Source of the DNA: Rickettsiales bacterium
GTDB taxonomy: Bacteria > Pseudomonadota > Alphaproteobacteria > Rickettsiales > JANQQO01
DNA: 6,267 nucleotides
Assembly (NCBI GenBank): GCA_028289305.1
Contig: JANQQO010000277.1
Coordinates: forward strand, 1-6,267
Direction: 5' to 3'
The translations under genes were made by a program, and so were the position numbers. Below are positions 1 to 4,695 of this stretch, one piece after another (position 1 is the stretch's first letter; every line of letters begins with the position of its first letter). The notes under the pieces are model-generated. The model was not told the DNA's origin. It ran no database searches and saw only the letters and a program-made list of their open reading frames with translations.

Positions 1-34
1 CCCCGCGGAGCAGGGGGAGAGGTGTAGATGAGGG
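1..34. other. G-rich edge sequence resembling a common intergenic repeat
   Basis: The first bases read CCCCGCGGAGCAGGGG, followed by GAGAGG and GATGAGGG. The outer CCCC and GGGG can pair. The pattern resembles the CCCCGC...GGGGAGAGG...TGAGGG type of dispersed intergenic repeat seen in many proteobacterial genomes. All three forward frames close between 25 and 38, so the stretch could instead hold the last few codons of an upstream gene. The window edge cuts the element, so this is only a resemblance. Confidence 0.25.
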
Positions 35-40
35 CTAAAA

Positions 41-46
41 AAGGAG
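41..46 (+). promoter_or_regulatory. Ribosome binding site that decides the start at 56
   Basis: AAGGAG lies 9 nt before the ATG at 56. An in-frame TTG at 50 would leave only 3 nt and is therefore unlikely, so the ATG is chosen as the start. Confidence 0.7.
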
Positions 47-55
47 CGTTTGCGC

Positions 56-787
56 ATGAAAAAATGGGTGATTTTGGGGGCGGTGCTGGTGATGGCCGCG
101 GTGAGCTATATGGTGGTGCCGGGGCTGGTGCTGCGCTGGGCGATTATTTCTTATGCCTCGGCGCTGTTTCAGACCGATATGGATATTGGATCGCTGGAAT
201 TTTCGCCCTATTCCGGCAAGCTGGTCTTAGAAGAGGTGAGTTTGGCGAATCCGAACGGGTTTAAACAGCCACATGCGCTGAAAGTCGAGCGGATTTCGGT
301 GGATTATGCGCTGGGCACTTTATTTTCCGATGTGGTTCAATTGCAGGATGTGCAGGTGATTGCGCCGCATATTACCGTGGAGATGCTGCCGCAGGGGACG
401 AATGTCGCCGCCCTCAAAGAACGCTATGGCGCGGGGCTTGGTAGCCCGGAGCAGAAAGCGGGCGAGGAGGTGAAAGAGGCGGCGCAGCAGCGCGTGGAGA
501 TCGATCGCTTTGTGATGCAGCAGGGCAGTGTGCGGCTGGTGCAGGGCTTTGGGCCGATGAAGCAGGAGCAGAATTTCGATCTGCCCGAGATTGAGATGCG
601 CGATATTGGCAAGAAGGGGTTTGAGCTGACCTTCGCCGATGCGATCACCGATATTATCCTGGAGGTGGCGTATAAGATGCCGCAGCAGATCCAGCGCCTG
701 CCCATGGAGCAGGTGAAAGACGCGCTGGAAGGGATGAAGAAGAATCTCGACGATGTGCCCGCGGCGCTGGAGGGGTTGTTTAAATAG
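56..787 (+). CDS. Single-pass membrane protein, AsmA-like N-terminal region
   Basis: This encodes a 243-residue protein with a short positive N-terminus (MKKW) and one hydrophobic segment at about residues 4-26, which predicts an inner-membrane anchor with the remainder in the periplasm. Residues 43-69 (DIGSLEFSPYSGKLVLEEVS and onward to NPNGF), the SVDYALGTLFSD stretch near 81-92 and the LPQGTNVAAL stretch near 101-110 follow the pattern of AsmA and related proteins: beta-strands describing a function or layer followed by a 'GTN' turn. A second beta-rich part, near 147-185, contains IDRFVMQQGSVRL and LPEIEMRDIG. The C-terminus is a charged, probably helical tail. AsmA proteins are usually much longer, so this is either a short member or a separate small family. 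Family knowledge links AsmA-like proteins to envelope lipid homeostasis, but no catalytic residues are expected or seen. The start is set by the AAGGAG site. The gene appears monocistronic, since the next gene is on the other strand. Confidence 0.8.
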   Translation: MKKWVILGAVLVMAAVSYMVVPGLVLRWAIISYASALFQTDMDIGSLEFSPYSGKLVLEEVSLANPNGFKQPHALKVERISVDYALGTLFSDVVQLQDVQVIAPHITVEMLPQGTNVAALKERYGAGLGSPEQKAGEEVKEAAQQRVEIDRFVMQQGSVRLVQGFGPMKQEQNFDLPEIEMRDIGKKGFELTFADAITDIILEVAYKMPQQIQRLPMEQVKDALEGMKKNLDDVPAALEGLFK

Positions 788-814
788 GATTTGGGATCTG
801 GGATTTAGGGTTTA
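787..814 (+). repeat. Four tandem heptamers, consensus GGATTTR
   Basis: The units are GGATTTG (787-793), GGATCTG (794-800), GGATTTA (801-807) and GGGTTTA (808-814), with a degenerate fifth unit, GGAGAAT, at 815-821. The array begins on the last base of the preceding TAG stop codon. The last units resemble a TTTAGGG-type telomere repeat, probably by coincidence. No function is evident; it may be a slippage-prone microsatellite. Confidence 0.65.
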
Positions 815-827
815 GGAGAATAGATTC

Positions 828-847
828 GTCGTCGCTGACGCTCCTCC
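828..847. repeat. Repeat module A, copy 1 (GTCGTCGC...GCTCCTCC)
   Basis: This 20-nt stretch aligns with 961-981 over its full length, with one inserted base and two substitutions. Copy 2 lies inside the end of the yejA-like gene. The two copies flank all the other repeats of this intergenic region, which suggests a composite dispersed element. Confidence 0.55.
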
Positions 848-851
848 TATT

Positions 852-866
852 ACGCTCAAACGCCGC
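852..866. repeat. Repeat module B, copy 1 (ACGCTCAAACGCCGC)
   Basis: This 15-base stretch recurs exactly at 893-907. Its first six bases, ACGCTC, also occur at 838-843 inside module A. The two copies start 41 bases apart in non-coding DNA. Confidence 0.7.
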
Positions 867-883
867 GTAGGCTGCGCGGTTTT
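863..883 (+). terminator. Weak candidate terminator for the AsmA-like gene
   Basis: CCGCG (863-867) pairs with CGCGG (875-879) across a 7-nt loop, and TTTTA follows directly. The stem has only 5 base pairs and the T-run only four, so termination would be weak. The stem overlaps repeat module B and may simply be part of the repeat element. Confidence 0.3.
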
Positions 884-892
884 ATGTATATG

Positions 893-907
893 ACGCTCAA
901 ACGCCGC
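893..907. repeat. Repeat module B, copy 2 (ACGCTCAAACGCCGC)
   Basis: This is an exact second copy of the 15-mer at 852-866. Here it is followed by TAAGGC rather than GTAGGC, so similarity continues loosely past the exact repeat. Confidence 0.7.
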
Positions 908-917
908 TAAGGCTTTT

Positions 918-949
918 CGCCAAACGATTGGCGGGGCGCAGTCGCGCCC
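918..949. repeat. Two abutting 16-nt hairpins downstream of the yejA-like gene
   Basis: CGCCAA-ACGA-TTGGCG (918-933) is followed without a gap by GGGCGC-AGTC-GCGCCC (934-949). Each is a perfect 6-bp stem with a 4-nt loop. On the minus strand they begin 8 nt after the yejA-like stop codon, where they could block 3' exonucleases or act with Rho. Neither strand has a T-run directly after them, so they are not classical intrinsic terminators. Confidence 0.65.
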
Positions 950-957
950 TTGGGTCG

Positions 958-2811
958 CTAGTCGTCGCCTGCGGCTCCTCCGGTGTTGTTATTCAACCAC
1001 CAGGTATCGAAGCCGAGGCTATAGAGTGGGGCGGTGGCGGGTTTGCCGAATTTATTCCAGTAAATCAGGCGAAAAGCGCCGACATGCCAGTTGGGGATGA
1101 TGTAAAAATTCCACAGCAGAATACGATCCAGCGCCCGTGTGGCGGCGATGAGCGTATCATAATCCGGCGGATTAACGATATGGTTGACTAGGGCATCCAC
1201 CGCAGGATTGCGGATGCCGGCATAGTTGCGGCTGCCGTCCATATCCGCCCGGGTGGAGTGCCAGAAATGCAGCTGCTCATTGCCCGGCGAGTTGGTTTGG
1301 CCATACACGAAGACAATGCTATCAAAATCAAAGGTTTGCAGGCGCTGGATATATTGGGCGCTATCGACCGTGCGCATGCGTGCTCGGATGCCGAGCTTGG
1401 CGAGATTGCGAATGAACGGCGCGATGACGCGCTCCATGCTGGCGGAGCTTAAGAGGAAATTTAAGGTGAACGGAGTGCCGGGCGCGATCGCGGGATTTTT
1501 ATCCGGCGTATTGGGGGCGTAGACGAGTGTGCCCTGCTCTACTTTCCACCCGGCCTCGCGCAATAAATCACGCGCGATCAGCAGGTTAGCGCGATTGCTG
1601 CCGCTGCCATCGGTGCGCGGTGCGACAAAAGGCGTGGTGAAAACGCGCTTGGGGATATCCTCGCGCCAGGGGGCGAGCAATTCCAGCTCTTTTGCGCTGG
1701 GCAGGCCTTCATTGGCGTAATCAGAATTGGAGAAATAGCTCTCAGTACGGGTGTAGCTATCGTGAAACAGGGCTTTATTGGTCCATTCAAAGTCAAACGC
1801 GTAGGTGAGTGCCTCACGCACGCGGGGATCGGCGAGCTGGGGGCGGCGGGTATTAAGCACGATACCCTGCATGCCGGTGGGAATGCGGTGTTTGATCTTC
1901 TCTTTAACCATGCGGTTATCTTCCACCTGCGCGATGTCATAGGCATGGGCCCAGTTGCGGGCGATATTCTCGTTGCGAATGTCATATTCGCCGGCTTTTA
2001 GGGCTTCTACTGCCACGGTGGCGTCGCGGTAGTAATCATATTGCATGACGTCGAAATTGAAGCGGCCTTTATTGATGGGCAGGTCTTTGCCCCAATACTC
2101 CTCAACGCGGCGATAGCGAATCCATTTCCCGGGATCGACCGCATCGATTTTATATGGGCCGCTGCCGAGCGGGGGGGTGAGTGTGGTTTTGCCGAATTCC
2201 TGCGTTTCGTAATAATGCTTGGGCAGAATAGGGAGCTGGCCGAGAATAAGGGGGAGTTCGCGGTTTTCGGTGGTGGCAAAGGTAAATTTAACGATTTGGT
2301 TATTAAGAGGGGTGACCGAGGCGATATCTTGATAAAACGTGCGGTAAAACGGGTGGCCTTCCTTAACCAATGTGTTAAATGTGAAGACGACATCCTCGGC
2401 GGTGATGGGCACGCCGTCATGCCAGCGCGCTTCGGGGCGGAGCGAAAAGGCAATCCAGGCGCGCGATTCAGGCAGGTAGATGGATTCGACGATGGCCCCA
2501 TAGACGGAGAAGATCTCGTCGTCGGATTTTTCGAGCAGCGTGTCGTAGATCAGGCTTAAGCCCTGGGCTGGCACGCCTTTTAGAATATGGGCGTTGAGGC
2601 TATCAAACGTACCGATCGCAGCCTGGGTGACAGTGCCGGTTTTGGGGGCATTTGGGTTGGTGTAGGCAAAATGGGTGAAATCGGGCCCATATTTCGGCTC
2701 TCCCCAAATGGCCAGGGCATGGCGCGGTGCGACGCCTTCAAGCTCCGGATGGGGAGCAGCGGCGCCAAGAGAGGGGATGAGCAGGCAGATAAGGAGAAAT
2801 AATACACGCAT
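958..2811 (-). CDS. yejA: YejA-like ABC transporter substrate-binding protein (family 5, peptide type)
   Basis: This is a complete 617-residue periplasmic binding protein. Residues 1-19 form a signal peptide: MR, then a hydrophobic core, then a GAAA cleavage region; there is no lipobox. Family-5 hallmarks follow: RPEARWHDGVPITAEDVVFT near 125-144, the LGSGPYKI stretch near 215-222, and DPRVREALTYAFDFEWTN near 328-345. The last of these, with YTRTESYFSNSD near 363-374 and the stretch from NSPGNEQLHFW to GSRNYAGIRNPAVDAL (508-541), is characteristic of the YejA branch. YejA delivers oligopeptides, including microcin C-type peptides in enterobacteria, to the YejBEF permease and ATPase. No yejB, yejE or yejF lies beside it, so the permease must be encoded elsewhere or the substrate differs. 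The length is normal for the family. The last seven codons (GGAAGDD) coincide exactly with a copy of a repeat that also occurs at 828-847. No Shine-Dalgarno sequence precedes the ATG, consistent with a leaderless transcript. Confidence 0.93.
   Translation of the reverse strand: MRVLFLLICLLIPSLGAAAPHPELEGVAPRHALAIWGEPKYGPDFTHFAYTNPNAPKTGTVTQAAIGTFDSLNAHILKGVPAQGLSLIYDTLLEKSDDEIFSVYGAIVESIYLPESRAWIAFSLRPEARWHDGVPITAEDVVFTFNTLVKEGHPFYRTFYQDIASVTPLNNQIVKFTFATTENRELPLILGQLPILPKHYYETQEFGKTTLTPPLGSGPYKIDAVDPGKWIRYRRVEEYWGKDLPINKGRFNFDVMQYDYYRDATVAVEALKAGEYDIRNENIARNWAHAYDIAQVEDNRMVKEKIKHRIPTGMQGIVLNTRRPQLADPRVREALTYAFDFEWTNKALFHDSYTRTESYFSNSDYANEGLPSAKELELLAPWREDIPKRVFTTPFVAPRTDGSGSNRANLLIARDLLREAGWKVEQGTLVYAPNTPDKNPAIAPGTPFTLNFLLSSASMERVIAPFIRNLAKLGIRARMRTVDSAQYIQRLQTFDFDSIVFVYGQTNSPGNEQLHFWHSTRADMDGSRNYAGIRNPAVDALVNHIVNPPDYDTLIAATRALDRILLWNFYIIPNWHVGAFRLIYWNKFGKPATAPLYSLGFDTWWLNNNTGGAAGDD
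961..981. repeat. Repeat module A, copy 2, coding for the YejA C-terminus
   Basis: This 21-nt stretch aligns with 828-847 (one inserted base, two substitutions). It corresponds exactly to the last seven sense codons of the yejA-like gene. The similarity stops at 981, inside the gene. Confidence 0.55.
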
Positions 2812-2819
2812 GGGTGAGG

Positions 2820-2847
2820 ATTATAGGGGGTGTTAACCTTTTGTTAA
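2820..2847 (-). promoter_or_regulatory. Sigma70-type promoter of the yejA-like gene
   Basis: On the minus strand, TTAACA (2847-2842; five of six bases match TTGACA) is followed after 16 bp by a perfect TATAAT (2825-2820). A start about 7 nt further on falls at 2812-2814, within 1-3 nt of the ATG at 2811. This would give an almost leaderless mRNA and agrees with the absent ribosome binding site. Confidence 0.6.
2832..2847 (-). promoter_or_regulatory. CtrA-type box, TTAA-N7-TTAAC
   Basis: The minus strand reads TTAACAAAAGGTTAAC, a perfect match to the TTAA-N7-TTAAC site bound by CtrA, the cell-cycle response regulator of Alphaproteobacteria. It covers the -35 hexamer of the yejA-like promoter and part of the spacer, and lies 46 nt before the start codon of the divergent unknown gene. 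It could therefore act on either gene. Binding is inferred from the motif only. Confidence 0.5.
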
Positions 2848-2883
2848 GTTTTATGTGGTAGAGTGGGTGAGTACGGTAAAAGC

Positions 2884-2888
2884 GGAGG
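2884..2888 (+). promoter_or_regulatory. Ribosome binding site that decides the start at 2894
   Basis: GGAGG lies 5 nt before the ATG at 2894. The longer frame begins at a GTG at 2855 and has no such site, so the ATG is preferred. Confidence 0.7.
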
Positions 2889-2893
2889 CGGTG

Positions 2894-3889
2894 ATGTCTG
2901 AGATTGCAGATGTGTGTGAGGAGTTGGAGGAGGCGTATGCAGAGGTGCTTGCGCTGTTGTGGGCGGCAGTGCCGCATGGAACAGGTGATATTGGGTTTAT
3001 GCGGTTGCGTGAAGATGCGTATCATGAAGTAGCTGACAAAGGTCAGAGAGGACAAAAGGGACCCTTCCCATTTTTCAAAGAGGTATTCTTTACCTGCGAT
3101 TATCCGCGTACGGTGTTAAAGATTTTCGTGAATACTAGAGCGATTGGTGAATTCGAGTTTCATGCTCGTAGAGAACTGTCTATCGGAAAACAGCCAGATA
3201 TTACGGTGCAGAATATGCTGAAACAGGGTTCTGGATTAACGTACCAGTCAATAGAACATCGCACTGAGCCATCGTATGGTTTTCGGTACCCATTTGGGAA
3301 TAGCTATTACATTATGGCAGATGCAGAACAGGCAAAAACGCCTGTTGAACGGCAAACGGTGCTGTTGGAGGGGATTGGGACCTACGCGAAAGACAAACGG
3401 TTTATCGATGATGAGGAAGTGGATGCAGTGATTGAGCGGGCGAAAAAAGCTGTGCGTGCAGCGGATAAAAAATTACCGCCAATAGGACAAGAGGTGCCCA
3501 TGGCTAAAGGTTCTGCGCCACGGCTTGAGCATATTGTGAAAAAACACGGGGGAAACGAAGATGAAGTAGCGCCTGTCTGCTATAAAGATGAGCGAGTGAC
3601 GGTGTTGCTTGGGCGGTATGATGACACGAAGAAAGCTTTTCCGGGTGTGAAAATTGCGAAGGCTATAAAGAAAATCGAACCTCAGGCAGTGATTTCTGAG
3701 GAGAATGAAACGGTACAAAAGGATGAAAAAGGTTTTGTTACCGAGCGATACGTTGACCTCCTAGTCACCCTGCCGGCGCATGTGTATGAGCAGGCATTTG
3801 GGGGCACGGGGCTTGAGGGATTGAAGCATGCGCCGGGTGTGGATGCATCTAAGGGTGGTGGCAGAGGTGGCAGAGGCGGGAAGCGATAG
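2894..3889 (+). CDS. Unknown protein with a C-terminal RGG tail
   Basis: I do not recognise this 331-residue protein. It has no signal peptide or membrane segment and is expected in the cytoplasm. It opens with an acidic helix (residues 1-25). An aromatic, beta-rich part follows (about 55-145), including FFKEVFFTCDYPRTVLKIFV and YGFRYPFGNSYYIM. A charged helix, strongly basic in its second half, spans about 171-193. A second alpha-beta part runs to about 300, with RVTVLLGRYDD and RYVDLLVTLP. The tail, GGGRGGRGGKR (321-331), is an RGG-type basic, flexible end like those in RNA- or nucleic-acid-binding proteins; RNA binding is only inference. It sits 17 nt upstream of the next gene on the same strand, a probable operon. 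GC content is visibly below that of both flanking genes (25 of 60 at 3121-3180), with more ATA and AGA codons, which suggests acquisition or relaxed selection. An alternative start at GTG 2855 would add 13 residues. Coding status is supported by the length, the ribosome binding site and the operon layout. Confidence 0.75.
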   Translation: MSEIADVCEELEEAYAEVLALLWAAVPHGTGDIGFMRLREDAYHEVADKGQRGQKGPFPFFKEVFFTCDYPRTVLKIFVNTRAIGEFEFHARRELSIGKQPDITVQNMLKQGSGLTYQSIEHRTEPSYGFRYPFGNSYYIMADAEQAKTPVERQTVLLEGIGTYAKDKRFIDDEEVDAVIERAKKAVRAADKKLPPIGQEVPMAKGSAPRLEHIVKKHGGNEDEVAPVCYKDERVTVLLGRYDDTKKAFPGVKIAKAIKKIEPQAVISEENETVQKDEKGFVTERYVDLLVTLPAHVYEQAFGGTGLEGLKHAPGVDASKGGGRGGRGGKR

Positions 3890-3894
3890 GAGCC

Positions 3895-3900
3895 GGAGGA
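3895..3900 (+). promoter_or_regulatory. Ribosome binding site of the second unknown gene
   Basis: GGAGGA lies 6 nt before the ATG at 3907, inside the 17-nt gap between the two unknown genes. It supports both the start choice and translation of this gene from a shared mRNA. Confidence 0.75.
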
Positions 3901-3906
3901 TAGCGC

Positions 3907-4686
3907 ATGGCAAAATGGACCAAAGAAGTAGGTGGACCAAAGGAGCCAGGTTTTTTTGCCTTTTGTGAGGCGTTTTTAAAAAATCTGCGCGTGGATGGGG
4001 AAGGGCAGGTCTCGTTGTTTATAGAAAAAGTTCTTGGAGGAGTGGTTTATTCGCTGGAGCGGCCGGAAGACGGAAAGGTTTTTGATGAGGGATTCTGTCC
4101 GGAAGGCTCGAAGGTTATCATCACGGAAAAACAGTTTAAGGCGGCGTCTCCGATACCAGCACAGCGCGACCGCGCTGTAGCACAATGGATGAACATGACA
4201 GCGGAAGCTACCGGGGTGGTTACGGAAGAGGAGTATAAAAATAGAAATAGCCGTGGCTTTCATTTATCGCCAAACATGGATGGTGCCATGCGCGTGTATT
4301 TCTTTCCCGGCGAGCGAGGGTTTGCCGAGGAGGATAGGGAGAGGATGTTAGGCGTTTTGGGGCAGGATAGGGGCGTGTTTACTGGGAAGTGGACTATGTT
4401 TCCTGGAAGAGGGTTGGATGCGAAGGGGCAGGTGTTTAGGGAGGTGACGGAGGAGGTTGCCGTGTCATCGTTAGATCAGGTTGCAGAAAGGTATGATGTC
4501 TTGTGTGATTTACTTATAGCATATAACCCCAAATTGGGGAAGCGTGACCCTAAGTTGCAGGTGCTGGGGAACGAGGAGGAAGGTAAATATTTCGTGGCAA
4601 TGTCGCAGGTATTTCTGCAAGCAGTAGAAAAATGTGAGAAGATCGGCATTGATGTGGGGAAAGGTTCCGCTCCGGATAGGAATTAA
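3907..4686 (+). CDS. Unknown cytoplasmic protein, partner of the RGG-tailed protein
   Basis: I do not recognise this 259-residue protein. It has no signal peptide or transmembrane segment. Residues 11-70 mix a helix (GFFAFCEAFLKNL) with strands (QVSLFIEKVLGGVVYSLERP). The central part (110-176) holds SRGFHLSPNMDGAMRVYFFP and GKWTMFPGRGL, both rich in aromatic residues, glycine and proline, as in a globular core. From about 177 to the end it looks helical (SSLDQVAERYDVLCDLLIAY, KYFVAMSQVFLQAVEKCEKI). Four cysteines (20, 64, 200, 243) do not form a clear metal site. It follows the RGG-tailed gene by 17 nt with its own strong ribosome binding site, so the two products are probably made together and may interact. 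Its stop codon faces the parC stop 9 nt away. GC content at 4021-4080 and 4201-4260 is 29 of 60, below the parC sample. No function is proposed. Confidence 0.75.
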   Translation: MAKWTKEVGGPKEPGFFAFCEAFLKNLRVDGEGQVSLFIEKVLGGVVYSLERPEDGKVFDEGFCPEGSKVIITEKQFKAASPIPAQRDRAVAQWMNMTAEATGVVTEEEYKNRNSRGFHLSPNMDGAMRVYFFPGERGFAEEDRERMLGVLGQDRGVFTGKWTMFPGRGLDAKGQVFREVTEEVAVSSLDQVAERYDVLCDLLIAYNPKLGKRDPKLQVLGNEEEGKYFVAMSQVFLQAVEKCEKIGIDVGKGSAPDRN

Positions 4687-4695
4687 AGAGAAAAC

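Noticed and set aside
28..264. Forward frame starting at ATG 28 and overlapping the AsmA-like gene
   Set aside because: It is Gly/Ala-rich from reading a GC-rich gene out of frame. The AAGGAG site serves the ATG at 56, and the overlapping frame has the membrane anchor and family pattern.
928..1191. Small plus-strand open frame across the end of the yejA-like gene
   Set aside because: Most of it is antisense to the conserved end of the binding protein and it overlaps the hairpins and repeat. There is no family match and no good ribosome binding site.
1449..1464. Second TTAA...TTAA pair as a possible CtrA site
   Set aside because: The spacer is 8 nt rather than 7 and it lies inside coding sequence. 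A similar N8 pair at 2363-2378 was rejected for the same reason.
2041..2559. Plus-strand open frame (172 codons) opposite the yejA-like gene
   Set aside because: It is antisense to conserved substrate-binding protein sequence and has no recognisable domain; it is a shadow frame.
2855..2893. GTG start 13 codons upstream for the RGG-tailed protein
   Set aside because: It has no ribosome binding site, whereas GGAGG sits 5 nt before the ATG at 2894. The upstream frame lies close to the promoter and CtrA-like box.
4527..4539. CCCCAAATTGGGG palindrome as a terminator for antisense parC transcripts
   Set aside because: It has only about 5 pairs with a 3-nt loop and no proper T-run after it on either strand. 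It lies inside the second unknown gene.
3502..4680. Shared peptide KGSAP in both unknown proteins as a sign of common origin
   Set aside because: It is only five residues, at different relative positions, with different codons and no flanking similarity; chance is the simpler explanation.
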